From Azadirachta indica (taxonomy: Eukaryota; Streptophyta; Magnoliopsida; Sapindales; Meliaceae), in NCBI GenBank assembly GCA_022749755.1, contig CM040440.1, positions 2,999,769 to 3,063,768 on the forward strand: a stretch of 64,000 nt of DNA, read 5' to 3'. Positions within the stretch are counted from its first letter, which is position 1; every line of letters begins with the position of its first letter. The translations under genes were made by a program, and so were the position numbers. Positions 37,729 through 51,190 of this stretch are shown in pieces. The notes below the pieces were generated by a model. It did no database searches and was not told the origin of the DNA. It was given only the letters and a program-made list of their open reading frames with translations.

Positions 37729-39336
37729 ATAACTGCATTCCTTGTCACCAAACTTGCTTAATTTCATCCAAGGAAACTTTACGTTGTAGAATGTGAGAAC
37801 GAAATAAAGTTTCAAATACTGTAAAAAAAAGATCCCTTTTCACGGGACAGAGGCATTTTTTTTGGAAGACTTGCAGGTCATCATAATCATTGGTCTGTGA
37901 AGAAAGAATTATTTATTAGTAATATAATTCTTTTCGTGTTTGGTGATTACTTGTTCCTAAATGCATGAATCTGCCATGGAATAGGCTTTATGGTTTCATA
38001 GTCTGTCACTGTTATTACTATTTATTTTGTTGGAACTTGTATAATCTTGTTCGAATTTGATGTATTCTGGAACAGATTGTGATTGATTGATTTTTTATGT
38101 TCAAAATGAGTTACTTTCGAAGATTTTGAAATATAAAACAATTTTCAATAAACTTAGATCTGTGGTTTCCTTAATTAATATACCATGTTTTCAAACATAT
38201 ACCCTTTTTCTATACTCGTCTAGTATCTTAAGTTGATTTTGTTGAATCTACAGTATTCTTACATCAGCCATCAGCAGCATCAACCTCGTACGTTTGATAA
38301 AGGTAACCATCAATATGGTAATAGCAGTGTTTTATAAAACACCTATCGCGGTCAGAGAGCTCCATGGACTAGGATTCACCAACTATAAATTTTACAATTA
38401 TTTAAAATGATAAACGAAGTATAAGATTGTTTTTTATTAGTCTAAAGTTAAACCTGTTCAATAAGTGACTGACTAGGTTCCAGAGAAACCCAAAAAAAAA
38501 AAAATCATTGACCGAACAGAAAGACTCTAAATTCGATGAAAATTGATAAATTTCTTCCATTCTTTTCACAGCTGATAAAAGAATGTATGGAAGAGGAAGA
38601 GAAAATCCTCATGTAACGCATTTACATATGCATATTACAGCCTACCAAAGACTTGCTTACTCGTTGATATTGTAAAATTAAATAACTTGAGTTTTTCATC
38701 AATGATTAACTATCTATGCAAAGATCAAAATATAAAAGACAGTGGAAGTTCATAATAACATTGCTTCTTGAGGTGGGATTTCTCTACATTAATTTTCTTA
38801 AAATGATCGACTCCGTTTCCCTATATTTCTCATTTTCTAGTACAGAAGAAAATTCTAATGGCAACAAAATGAGTAGTTAGTTATAATTTTCGTAAGCCTG
38901 CTTAGCCCGTAGAGCATAGTCTTAATTTTTCAACTGTGAAAAACAAAAAGCAAAAATAACTCCATCTCCCTACTGTTTTTCCACCGTTAACAGCCAACCT
39001 ATTGTTATAATTACTTGCAAGAACTACAGTGAAAGGCAATGCTATCAGTAGCCAAATTATCAGCTCAGCCATGAAACCAAACAGTATGATTTTTCTAGTT
39101 GAAATAAAAAATAAGTAATACGAAAATGAAAACAAAACTTGCTTCTTTTGGGTTCTTAACAGAAGTAACAGCAAGCAGATCTGTCAGAGAAAAAAAATTA
39201 TCTACAGAGAAGGAGAAAAGAAAAAGAAAATATATGATCAAAACCTCACACTTTTACCCAGTTAATTTAAGCAAGTACGTTCAATAACATTTCTACTGAG
39301 AATTTTTAAAGCTTGTAAAGAAATTACAAGTTTTGA
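37729..39336. other. convergent intergenic region after aconitase
   Basis: About 1.6 kb holding the aconitase 3' UTR and the 3' flank of the minus-strand MGNC gene. A 90-codon minus-strand frame at 38902-39174 is hydrophobic but matches no known family and is not called. Confidence 0.4.
37803..37808 (+). terminator. AATAAA polyadenylation signal of aconitase
   Basis: A canonical AATAAA hexamer 75 bp after the aconitase stop codon, followed by an A-rich stretch near 37823. The position suits a plant near-upstream element. The cleavage site itself cannot be seen. Confidence 0.55.
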
Positions 39337-39741
39337 CTAATGTTCCTCTGGAATGCTATCCAAAGCTGGCCTCCAATTGCCCCTATCATTATCATTTCTT
39401 CTAACTTCATTAATCCTTCTACCTCTCAACTTCATAGCAGTCACCAATTTCTCCATCGAAGATTGCTTTAAATCACCCTCATCACAATTCAAAATCTGCT
39501 CCAATTCTTCTCGAGTCACCACAACCTTAATCCTCATAACCCCAACTTTTTCTCTGTCAACACCATGATCATTACCTTCTCCTGCTGCTAATCTGAACTT
39601 CGCCATCATCTTCTCCTTCTCCTTCCCATCATCAAACGCTCTCATGCTCTTCATCTCTTCTACTTCCCTGGCTTCTGCCTCTGCCACCCCTTGTTCTTCA
39701 TTGAGTGCTCGAGCTTTCTCACTCGTCAAGCAGTTTCCCAT
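39337..39741 (-). CDS. small MGNC protein, predicted N-myristoylated, unknown function
   Basis: Intact single-exon frame of 134 aa, ATG at 39741, stop at 39337. The start MGNCLTSEKA has Gly2 and Cys4, a typical myristoylation/palmitoylation context, suggesting membrane attachment. The middle is highly charged and likely helical (about 15-60). A segment RIKVVVTREELEQIL (about 70-84) and a terminal WRPALDSIPEEH follow. This layout (MGNC start, basic VVVTREELEQ stretch, WRPxLxSIPE end) is shared by a family of small plant proteins, including the DUF4228/PADRE-like group and At1g64700-type proteins as I recall them. Many of these respond to stress, but no biochemical role can be read here. The 5' region is A/G-rich. 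Confidence 0.75.
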   Translation of the reverse strand: MGNCLTSEKARALNEEQGVAEAEAREVEEMKSMRAFDDGKEKEKMMAKFRLAAGEGNDHGVDREKVGVMRIKVVVTREELEQILNCDEGDLKQSSMEKLVTAMKLRGRRINEVRRNDNDRGNWRPALDSIPEEH

Positions 39742-41121
39742 ATCTGATCAGATATATTATTGGAGACAGTAAAAGAAATTAAATACAGAAAATGAGAGGG
39801 AGAACGAGAGAATATGGAGTAAGCATCAATATATAAAGAGAAGAAAAGTGTAAACAAAGCACATGAGGAAACCGATTGTTACGCCGGGTATACGAAGGAA
39901 AGTTAGTATGTGGGATTCTTTCACTATAGACCAACAACAGCAATATATTACGCTTTTGATTCTCCTTTTGTTTTTGTCTTTATGCCGTTTCCTAGACTGA
40001 TATATTTATATATATGTGTGCGTGACAATAGCAATAGTTGTTAACAACTAGTTAAGTCCAGCATAAACATAATTAAATTACGAAATGACGCATCTCAGAT
40101 ATATATATATATAATACATCATTTAATTATTAAATGTTGATTGCTCTAAAGATTCTTCTTTATCGGTTCACTATTTAGCTTCAACTATTGACAAACAGTA
40201 CAAGACATTTGTCTTCATTTTACTTTTTGAGTTATAAGCGCGTCTGTGATTTGCACCAAATGACGATCCGTTTATTTTTAATTCTTTTGATTAATTGCCA
40301 CTAATTCTGGATTAACCCAAGGTTAAGGTCCTCACATTGCGCTCAATTAGAGCGGCTGCTACATAGTGTGCTGCACAAACTTGTTGAAAATTTACAACTA
40401 CACAATTTCCACGACATACTTATATATAAATGGTAGGTTAATTTTCTAACCAAGTTATTGAGCAATCTCTAAGAAATTAAAAAATCAACTTTATGCAGCT
40501 GCCCATGATTTGGTGCATCTTCGCTTGAATCATGATATAAATATTTTTGTTCTTTTTTATTTATATAAATAATAACAAATTAATGTAGTTGCAACTTCTT
40601 TCTTCTACTGATCAACTGTACTGATTGTATACCTAATACATTCATCAATATTAAGCACTGTCATGCTGATTCATATACATATACACTGTTCAAGAGAGAG
40701 AATTAGATACTCCTTATCATATTATACTGTTCTCTACTCAATACCTATCATATAAATAAAATTGTTTATCAGCTTAACAAATTAATCAGTTTGAATTTAC
40801 TTGCATAAGTTTTTCAATAAACTGGGGTCATTGCTTGCTGCTGCTGCTGGTAATTTACTCCATCGTGTGTATATATATATATGGCCAGATTCAACTGATA
40901 TATACTATATCGTAATTAGAGTGGTTTAATTAATAAAGTCAAGCAGATATATATGTGAAGACCTACAGATGGCATATATATATAGGATTGCTGATGATAT
41001 TGTTGGTGGGTTCAGTGCATGTGAGATGTCCTTCAAGTTTAGGGCACCATTTTGAAAGTTGTTTACGTTATGTTATGCATTTACGCGTAGAAACAGTCAA
41101 ACTTCTAGGGTTTGCTTTCAC

Positions 41122-41147
41122 ATGAGATGAGATGAGATGAGATGAGG
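41122..41147. repeat. (ATGAG)5 pentanucleotide repeat
   Basis: Five tandem ATGAG units in the divergent intergenic region. No function is implied. Confidence 0.85.
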
Positions 41148-41349
41148 TTTTCTTGGGTCAGTTTTAAATTTTAAGAAAAGAAATATACATATGATATGTC
41201 TGTACGTGTTGAACGAGAGGAGAGGAGTGTTTTTGTTGCATGTGGAGGTGTTCCATATTTCTGCCATTTTCATTGTTTATAATGGGAGAGAGAGACGACC
41301 ACCCATTTTCCTCTTAATTATTTTATTATCGTTTTCTCTTTCTCTTTCA

Positions 41350-41373
41350 ATATATATATATATATATATATAT
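41350..41373. repeat. (TA)n microsatellite
   Basis: Perfect TA run of about 12 units in intergenic DNA, preceded by a CTCTTT-rich stretch. Confidence 0.9.
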
Positions 41374-42345
41374 TTACGTATGTTTGACTATTTGACAATG
41401 ACTTGGTTACGTTTTTAACCAATTTATTCTTCTTCATAATTCATATGTGCTGCAGTTGTCAAACGGAAGCCAAAAGTGAAGAGTCTTATAATTCATTTGA
41501 TTGATGTGATCGCTAATTTATAAATAGATTTGATGTTAAGATTCTGCAATTAATTTTAAAATCAATCATTTTTGTGAGATTAAAAAAAATAAATATTAAT
41601 GTCAGCTGGTAAATATAAATAATTAATAAATTACAACTTTTCCCTAAAAAAGAAACTAAAAAAAATATTTGGACAACTCTGTTTTGAAAGTTATTTAAAA
41701 TCACATCAATTAATGTCATGTATAATCTTAATTGAACAATGTTAAAACCCGATCATTTTTCAGATTCTTAATTTCGGCAACACATTTTTTTTTTTTTTTT
41801 TTATTTTAGATGGACAAAATCATGTGTTTCTAATGCAAAAATTGTTAATCGAAAGGTTTTGCATTTTCTTTTAATGAGAAATTTCCTTTTTTTTTTTTTC
41901 AACCACTGATGATATTGGATAACTGTTATCAACCCATTTTAATAATACTGTTGGAGAATTATTATTAAAAATAATAATAATAATTATAATTACTAAATTG
42001 AGCTGAAGGTCATATTTCATGTCTTTTACATTATTTTGTTTTATTTATTATTTTTTTAAATTTCCGATTGTTATCTTTAATTTTTTTTATTCTTATGCCT
42101 TAATTTGTTGTAAACTAAAAATTATAACACAAGTGTACGTTAGCTTTAGCGTTGCCCTAATGTCACTGACACAAGCCTTACTTATTAGCTACGTAACAAT
42201 TCATTTTGTTTTTATTAAAAGTTGAACAAGTGAACTTTATTTTCCTTGCATCGACGGCTCTCCTTTATTGACCAGCATCAAACGGGTCAAACCGCTTCCC
42301 ATCACCCGAAGAGGAAACACAAATTAATTAAACTAAGCAACCCAT

Positions 42346-42419
42346 CACGTGTCTGGCCTTCTATCACGTGATCATCTCTGCCATTAGACATGGCACGTGA
42401 TTGTTTTCTCTCACACGTG
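42346..42419. promoter_or_regulatory. cluster of four G-boxes (CACGTG)
   Basis: Four exact CACGTG palindromes at 42346-42351, 42365-42370, 42394-42399 and 42414-42419, with starts 19, 29 and 20 bp apart. They lie 240-313 bp upstream of the ATG of the GPI-anchored protein gene. G-boxes bind plant bZIP and bHLH factors (light, ABA and PIF/MYC signalling). Four in 74 bp is far beyond chance in DNA this AT-rich. The two outer sites are in ACGTGT context and the two inner in ACGTGA. Confidence 0.75.
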
Positions 42420-42658
42420 TGAACTCTGAAACTAGTTATTATTCGTGGAAAAATGAAGCCAAATTGCACTTAAAAACAAGCTACAATTTTTCTCTTCTCA
42501 CTCACTTTGCTGTGACAACTGATAACTGTCCGAAGTGTTTAAATTTCAATGGTTAAAGCAAAAGCGGTGTCAGTGAAGCTGAGCCCGCACATTGTTTTCC
42601 TCACTTCTTCAACTCTTCGATTACAAATTCTTTCCTCGTTGCTGAAAAGAGTGTAGAA

Positions 42659-45600
42659 ATGAGAGTTCGAGAAGGGGTATATTTCAGTCATATTATTCAG
42701 CTTATTTTACTATTGTTTTTTCTCTGTAAGTAATCAATCATACCTTCTCTCAATCTCTTTTATTAGTGGGCATTTATGAAATTATTCTATATCAAATATG
42801 TCGCAAAGTGATCATTTAATTTGGCATTGTACAGTATTTTGCCTTCTTCTTGTAAATTTTCAGTACTTTTTGCTGTGATTTGTGAAAGTATCAGCTGGGT
42901 CATCATGAAATTTTGTGTCTTACAAAGATATTACTGATAGAAACATTACTACATTGTAAGTTTGGCAAGTAAATTGTGGTACTTGGCAGTTTTAAAATGT
43001 TTTGTTAATGAAAAAATTGTGTTTGTGCTGCTCGTTGCCTGTGCCCTCTGTGTTTGATTGTTTGAATGTTATGATGGAGAACCAACATACTGGAAACTAG
43101 TTAGGATTTAATTGATCTTGAGGGCATTATAGTGAAATGAGTTTCTGCAAAATGCTGAATAGCAAGTTTGAGAATTTCTTGCAATTATAGTTACATAATT
43201 CATGTTTTGAAAATAAGCTGTCAGAGAAAATGTTGAATCAGTTATGTAGCATATCCAGGAGTAAAAAATAGGGAAACCATGTTGCAAAGATGAAATGGCA
43301 TGCTTGCATAGTTACCTGCTTTCTTGTTTGATGAGAAAAAGACCTACAACAATTTCTTTTAGGCGTACATGAACAACTGAAACAAGAGATAAAATTGTGT
43401 CTGCTACACTCATACCAACTACCAAGCATGATTATATAATGCATTCTCATACAGCATTACATTGTTCTCTATGCAGGTTTATATAGATCGCAATGCATCC
43501 CACTTAATGATATACGGATTCCTCCTGATATATCCACGAGTGTAGAACCCCAACCCTTTCTTCCTCTTTTAGCTCCTTCTCCATTGACACCATTGACAAA
43601 CGGCAGTCTTCCAACATTATCAGGTACATTGTATTAGCCCTTCTTTTGTTGCTCTATGACAACTGATGCTTTTCATCTTAGTTTCATGTAAATATCGGCA
43701 AAACTTTCTGTGATATAATATGTATATTTGGTTAGAGGAACAACCTGGATGTGATGATAGCCATCTATTGATTAAGGAAAGGCGTCCCGCTAAAATCATG
43801 TGTTTAGAGAGCTGTAACCTATGTGTGTTTGAATTTGAACTTATTAACAAACAAGCGTTTAGGATGTATATGGGCACATCATAAAGATTTCAATTTTTTT
43901 CATATTCCATCTTTTGTAGTAGTACAATGAGACAAATGGGGGTCCCTGAAGAAATGCTGGCCATAAAAGTAACTGAATAATTGATTTGGATAACACCAAG
44001 AGCTCCTGAAACACAATGAACATGGTCAGTTGTGGCAATGCTCCCCTTACCATGGACGGATTTAGATTAGAAACTTATACTTTCATATTATATGCACTAG
44101 ACACAATGGAGACAATTTGGAAATCCAATGCAGCTTTGATATATTCAGCAAGAAGATGTCAACTTCAAACCTATCCTAATACTTGAAAGCTTCTCCCTGA
44201 GCACCCGTTTTCTCCCAGAAAAATTCCCATTCCATTTAAAATGCTTTGCTCTAATTATATCCTTGCTTTCTTATAAGTGTAGTGGACTGCTCCCTATAAT
44301 AAAAAATATTCTATAAGTGATTTTATTTTGTTATATCTTTCAGGACTCTGTACATTAAATTTTTCAGCTGCTGAAACTATTGTAAGCGTAACAGCAACTG
44401 ACTGCTGGGCCTCATTTGCACCATATTTGGCCAATGTAGTATGTTGTCCTCAATTTGATGCCTCCTTGGTGATCCTTATGGGACAGCACAGTAAATATAC
44501 TGGGATGCTTAGTTTGAATACAACAAATGCAGGACACTGCCTCTCAGATTTTGAGAAGATTTTAGAAAGTCAAGGCGCAAATAGCAATCTTCAAAAAATA
44601 TGCTCAATTGAACCAGCAAAACTTACTGAAGCTTCTTGCCTTGTTGTAGATGTTAACAAGTTTGAGAGCATTGTTGATTCTTCAAGACTTTTAGCTGCTT
44701 GTGGAAAAGTAGATCCTGTCAAGGAGTGTTGTCGCCAAGTTTGCCAAAATGCTATACAAGATGCTGCCACAAGAATTGCCATGAATGGCATGTCAAATAT
44801 GCCTGAGAACTCAACCAGGATAGATGATTGTAAGAATATTGTCTTCCGATGGCTGGCCAGTAAACTAGATACTTCTTCAGCAAATGGTGTTCTTAGAGGA
44901 CTTTCTAATTGCAAAGTAAATAAAGGTAAGCATGGACGAATGAGTATTTCGGCTTCTTTGAAAATTTGACATGATAGTCAGAGCAGGAATGCCTATTGAA
45001 TTTTATGTTTAAAATGTTCCATGAGATGTTCTGCTGAAGGCCAGAATTGAGTCATAATACTTGTGGTTTATTATCTGTTTCAGTCTGTCCCTTGGTTTTT
45101 CCCGACATGATAAATGTTACCAGAGAATGCAGAGATACAATAAGCAATAAGACATCTTGTTGCAAAGCCATGGAGAGTTATGTGTCCCACTTGCAAGAGC
45201 AAAGCTTCATCACCAACTTGCAAGCGTTAAATTGTGCTGCTTCACTTGGGATGAAGTTGCAGAAAGCTAACGTCTTCCACAATGTTTACAATCTTTGTCG
45301 TATAAACCTGAAGGACTTCTCTCTTCAAGGTCAGTACTACTGTATGCCTTTGAATTAGCAATTCTTAGTCCCATTTCATTTTTTGTTAAAAGTATCAGTA
45401 CTGATGTGTGGCTCTTTGTGATGGTGGATCTGACTGATGGAATTTGCCAGTTGGATCAAAAGGTAATGGTTATCTGACGGATTCGCCCTTTTGAGCAACT
45501 CCTCAATTTCAATTTTAAGTGGTTATCCTTTCTTTTTGTCAAGTCTTCTGATTGTCAACTTGCTATTGCACTTGTCATATTTCTTTGTTTCCCTTACAGA

Positions 45601-46912
45601 ATACTTTATTCATTTCTGATTTCCTTTTGTATTTCATGAATCTTGTGGTTGATCTGGTAACCTTGAATTTTTTACAGTTTTTCTATAATATAAAAGACGA
45701 GAACTGCAGATGTAATCTGGGAGAACTAATTATATCTTACTGCCGCTACCATGGTAGCTTCTTAGTTTTACCTGTATGAACTTTTTCAAAGCCAAGTGCT
45801 ATTTAGTATTCGAGAAATCTAAAATGTTTCATAAACTATTCAGTTGTGGCATATATAGCACTGGGTGATAGATCTTTAGAAAATTTAATACACACTACAC
45901 CTACCATGTACAACAGTTTAACTTGACACTGTTAAATTATAAATGCACTAGAAAATTACCTTTTCATATCTCTTTATTTCCTTTTTCTTGGTTTTAATCT
46001 AATATTCAGGTTGCATTTTCACTAGATTCCGGTTGCCTGTTGCCAAGCTTGCCTTCGGATGTGAGCTATGATAAAACTTCAGGAATTGGCTTCATTTGTG
46101 ATCTTAATGACAACATTGAAGCCCCTTGGCCTTCTTCTAGTTCTTTTGTACCTGCTGGTTCCTGCAATGAAAGTACGGAGAAAAACTTAAATCTCTGCTG
46201 TCAAATGCATGTAGTCTCTGTTAATTTTCTTTTTTCTTTAGTTTGTATTTTATTTTCAGTTCTTTTTTATGTTAATTACTGGACAAAATGGATTGCAGCT
46301 GCCAAACTTCCAGCACTTCCTGCAGCTACATCATCATCACAAAGGGGTAAGAAAACTTCAATCTATCTTTCTTTGCTTACCACATTTGTGGAACAAGACA
46401 AGGCCCTGCCCTCCCCATTACCACCTTTTCTTTCTTTCCTTTTTCAATTACTATCATTTAACAAGTAAGAAATCCATATAGAGATATTTTGATGGAGGCT
46501 AATGTGAATTTTTACTTGACACCAATATGCAAGTTAGTTTGCATTGTTCATTGCGATTGCTGTCAGCTAACATGTTCTTATTTATTCTGCATTACCAGTA
46601 AGAAAATTAGACAGGAAGAATCCATTTATTTATTTCCTAAGAAAATTTTAATGCAGAACTACTACTGTTCCTCCCTTTCTGTAAGACTTTAGTAGGGAGG
46701 AAAGGGAAATCTCTAAGAACTCAAAAAAGGACTCCTGTGTACTTAAATTTTCTGCTTATATGTATATAGATGATTGGTCTACGCAAAACCTTGATGGCTG
46801 CTTTATTCAGACCATTAACATTTTCATGCATTGAATTGCAGGGCTCCACACGAAGAAGTTAGCATGCCCTTTGCTGTTTAGCTGCTTACTGATCCTCACT
46901 ACATTCATTTGA
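42659..46912 (+). CDS. GPI-anchored surface protein, At1g61900-like
   Basis: Uncharacterised plant GPI-anchored protein resembling At1g61900. Seven exons: 42659-42725, 43477-43623, 44344-44925, 45084-45329, 46026-46172, 46299-46346, 46842-46912. They total 1308 nt, or 435 aa. Seen: an N-terminal hydrophobic segment (HIIQLILLLFFLCLY, about 11-25) as signal peptide; a Cys-rich ectodomain with TATDCWASFAPYLANVVCCP, several Cys pairs (VKECCRQVC, KTSCCKAM) and N-glycosylation sequons; a Pro/Ala/Ser stretch (KLPALPAATSSSQ); and a hydrophobic tail (ACPLLFSCLLILTTFI) ending at the stop, as expected for GPI transfer. Exon 5 must start at 46026. An AG 16 bp upstream would shift the frame. Four G-boxes lie upstream. 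The likely site is the outer face of the plasma membrane. No enzymatic motif is present. Confidence 0.88.
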
Positions 46913-48525
46913 ACCTGTTATCTGCTATGCCTAATTTCTTCAAGCCTGGACTGGACTGGACATGGCATAACCATTTCTTCCATTTAGACGATAGTTTCAT
47001 GAAACCTTCCTGTATACGGCTGAAGTAGGGGGAAGAGAATTATGTAGTTTGAGAGTTTATAATTATGTAAATTATTTAGTTTAAAAGAAAGCTAGCTAGC
47101 TAGTTAGTTAGCTACGTCCAACTTTTTTAATTTCTATATAGCATTACTATAAAATATATTCTGTGATTACATTGACATTTAATGTAATAAATTTCTTATA
47201 ATTAATTAAAAAATGTCATATGGGGCAATGAATCTCTTGTTGAGTGCAATATCTTGGCCCAAATGCCCAATTGAAAATGGCTCTTTCCTTTTTCTTTTTT
47301 GATAAATTTGTGTAACCATGTGTAGAAAGTATGCTAAATTTGAGCCAATGTTATTACACGTGGCATTGGAATGGCGGCATTCAATTAATATTTTTAACTT
47401 CCGTTGGTTTGATTTACTTGGATGGCGGCCATTTGCCTGCCACTGTGGGTAGAAAACGACAGCGAGAAAGCAAACTCAAATTTGAAATCGGAAGGCAATA
47501 AAAAATTACTAATAATTTCCTCCTTTTTATACCATATACAAGAACAAATTTATGACTATTAAATTTAAGTTGTAACAATGAACCACTGAATTGTGTAATT
47601 ATAACACTAATTTCTATCATGATATGTATCTGGTGTTATATAAACTTACAACAATTTATCATGAGTGTTAATTATTTTAATTGATAATTCTTTTTTGTAC
47701 CAGTTTTATAAAAAAAAAAATATTCAAGTTCAAATTCTACTTAGCATTACAATTGGGAAAAAGGAATTTGATTTATAGTTATATTTTATTAAAATAAAAT
47801 AGAGAAAACATTATAAGCAAGATCGGTTTAGAACTCGCAACGATTGAAGTGCATGTTACATGCAAAAGGAATTCTGCATATTTGGCTTTTACTCCATAAT
47901 TATAAGAATTAAAATTATATATGAGGCAAAGAAAATCATAATAATTGATACTACATGATTCGACATCCGACAGCTACCTATCAAAATATTATAATTACAA
48001 GAATATTCAAAGACGGCGTTATTGAAAGCTGCTTTATCTCAAACAAATTAGATTGGTTGTTCCCGATTTTATAAAGGTTAATTATTAATTAATGTTCTAT
48101 TTCAATATTAGACTACAAATCTTTAATGCATAGATATGTGTAATAACAAAAATCACATGCCCATTTAAAATATGGAGCTGTATAGACAACAAGATGTGTG
48201 TTATCAATTATAGAAAATGCGATGGGACTCCGTGAAGCCGAGCAAATAGAGCTCGTAATTACGTTATTGTCTTTTTCTTCTATACGTCAGAGAACATTTA
48301 CGAAGAGAATATAATTTGCACCTCGCCAATACGAATGCGATTACCTCAGCGCTGAAAATAAAAAATAGAAAATAATCATTCTGCCTCTCATTTTCACAAT
48401 CCTTCAATATGCTTTACAATCACCATAACTGTTGATGAGTTATCTCTCTCTTATACTACTTTAAAATAATAATACAAATATTCAATCCTCTCGTTTGAGT
48501 TCTGCAACCAAATAAACCTAGCTAA
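46913..48525. other. intergenic region between GPI-anchored protein and MATE genes
   Basis: About 1.6 kb of AT-rich DNA with the 3' UTR of the first gene and the promoter of the second. A short GCTAGCTAGCTAG run occurs near 47091. No further gene or element ends were seen. Confidence 0.4.
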
Positions 48526-50531
48526 ATGGAATCCTCTCAAAATGGTCATATTCATCAACCTCTGCTTCAATCACATCCTCCACCTCTATCACCGCAGCCA
48601 TCACAGCTAAAACATGGATCAAACGGAGAGCTTGAAGCCATTTTATCCGATCCTGAGATGCCATTCTTACAGCGTCTTCGGCGGGCAACTTGGATTGAAT
48701 CCAAGCTACTCTTTTACCTCGCTGCACCAGCAGTTATCGTTTACATGATCAACTACCTCATGTCTATGTCCACCCAAATCTTCTCCGGTCACCTTGGCAA
48801 TCTCGAGCTCGCCGCCGCCTCTCTCGGCAACACCGGCATCCAAGTCTTCGCCTACGGTCTCATGGTACGTATATTTTCTCTGCCCTGTGCTTATTTATCA
48901 ATTCATTAGGTTAATTTTATTAATTGTTTTGTATATTTTACGTTTTTGTATTTAAATGCTTAACAGTTGGGAATGGGGAGTGCTGTGGAAACTCTCTGCG
49001 GACAAGCATACGGCGCACACAAATACGAAATGCTTGGCATATATTTGCAAAGATCAACGATCCTTCTCACACTCACAGGAATTGTACTTACAGTTATGTA
49101 CATCTTCTCCAAACCCATCCTAATATTCCTGGGGGAGTCTCCAGAAATTGCCTCAGCAGCGGCAGTTTTTGTCTACGGCCTAATACCCCAAATCTTTGCA
49201 TACGCCGTAAACTTTCCGATCCAAAAATTTTTACAAGCTCAAAGCATAGTGGCTCCAAGCGCATACATATCAACAGCCACATTACTCGTACATCTTCTGC
49301 TGAGTTGGCTGGCAGTTTACAAGATTGGGCTTGGATTGCTCGGTGCATCGTTGGTTCTGAGCTTGTCGTGGTGGATTATTGTGATTGCTCAGTTTATTTA
49401 CATAGTTAAAAGTGAGAAGTGTAGGTACACGTGGAGTGGATTCAGTGTACAAGCATTTTCTGGGTTGCCTGGTTTCTTCAAGCTCTCTGCTGCGTCGGCT
49501 GTGATGCTGTGCTTAGAAACGTGGTACTTTCAAATTCTTGTTCTATTGGCTGGTTTGCTAGACAATCCTGAGTTGGCTTTGGACTCTCTCTCCATTTGGT
49601 AAGCAGCAGCTCTTTCCATTTCTGTTTTTCGTGATTGATAGATCCGAGCTGTCACTTTTTAATTCTCACTTAATTATTTCATATGTAATCAAGCATGCAT
49701 GATTTCCATATAGATTGCAAATTTACACATTTTAAGTTAAAGTATTTTCAAATTTTTATTCAAAATGATGCTATATATATTATATTGTTAAGAATGGAAA
49801 ATTTTTAAATAATTATATATTTAGAATGTATATCATATATATATATATATATATACTATTCATAATAAATATAATTAAGTTTTCGTAACATATGTTAAGG
49901 AGATTTTAGGTGAGGTTGTGATGACATAAGAGTACAGAAGTGCAATGCCTACATTTTTCCAAGAAGGTTTGAGAAAGGAAAAGTGGTATGAGAAGAGAGA
50001 ACGGTATAGTTAACTGGCATCAATCACAGCAAAAGTTGCTTTCATCACTTCATTATTTTAGGAAAAAGAGTCGTGACCATTTCATGTACGAAAATAGACA
50101 AATTTTGCTTTGCTAATATTTGGCAGCAATATCATCAATGAACTTAATTTGCCCACATATCTATGTAGATAAGCTGGTGAATCTTGGACCACCCACGCCC
50201 CCCGCAAGGCTACAAACCTTGACACAAAATCCAAATCAAATTTTAATTATTCATAAATTTTCCATACAAAAGACTAGTCGTGTGGCACATCTCGATTACG
50301 TGGTCAAATAAGTCATATTTGCTTCGCTTTCACACTGAAAACCAACTATAACCATAACTAGATAAAGTTCGTATTAAAATAAAATTCTAATTCTTATATA
50401 ATATATAATGCTGTTTATTTGACTGAAAGTTTGTTTGTAATTAATTACTGGTGTTGCAGCATGACGGTATCTGGATGGGTGTTCATGATCTCAGTCGGGT
50501 TTAATGCAGCAGCGAGGTCATTTTGTTTTTA

Positions 50532-50567
<36 letters not shown>

Positions 50568-51159
50568 TCCAGAGTTTAATTACAATATTGTAGCAAGTAT
50601 GCATAATTACTAATTTGTTTTGATTAAAATTATATGGAAATGAAAATGGATGCAGTGTGAGAGTGAGCAATGAGCTTGGAGCTGGAAATCCAAAATCGGC
50701 AGCGTTTTCTGTAGTAGTAGTAACAATAGTTTCCTTCATTATCTCGGTAATAGCAGCCATATTGGTACTAGTATTGCGTGATGTGATGAGCTACGCATTC
50801 ACTGAAGGTGAAGCTGTAGCTGCAGCTGTGTCTGATCTCTGTCCACTCCTCGCCTTCACTCTTGCCCTCAATGGAATTCAACCTGTCCTGTCCGGTAAGA
50901 CAACAATTTTTTATTATATAAAATACATTATAGTTTTCGACAATTAAACATATACATATATGTACATGTAAATAATTATATATGATCAATGCAGGTGTGG
51001 CTGTTGGATGTGGATGGCAAGCATTTGTGGCATATGTTAACGTAGGATGTTATTACGTGGTTGGTGTCCCATTTGGTTCACTTCTAGGTTTCTACTTCAA
51101 GCTTGGTGCTAAGGTAACTTAATATTTTAATTTGTTGCCTTACTGTCCAATCATATGTC

Positions 51160-51190
<31 letters not shown>

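Larger units (their letters stand above)
39742..42345. other. intergenic region between divergent MGNC and GPI-anchored protein genes
   Basis: About 2.6 kb of AT-rich DNA between two divergent genes. It contains an (ATGAG)n repeat at 41122-41147, a (TA)n run at 41350-41373 and long T tracts near 41786-41802 and 41889-41900. Frames at 41191-41418 and 42019-42225 are hydrophobic low-complexity artefacts. Confidence 0.4.

Noticed and set aside
46010..46025. Upstream acceptor for exon 5 of the GPI-anchored protein gene
   Set aside because: It shifts the frame, whereas starting at 46026 restores conserved sequence and an overall length divisible by three.
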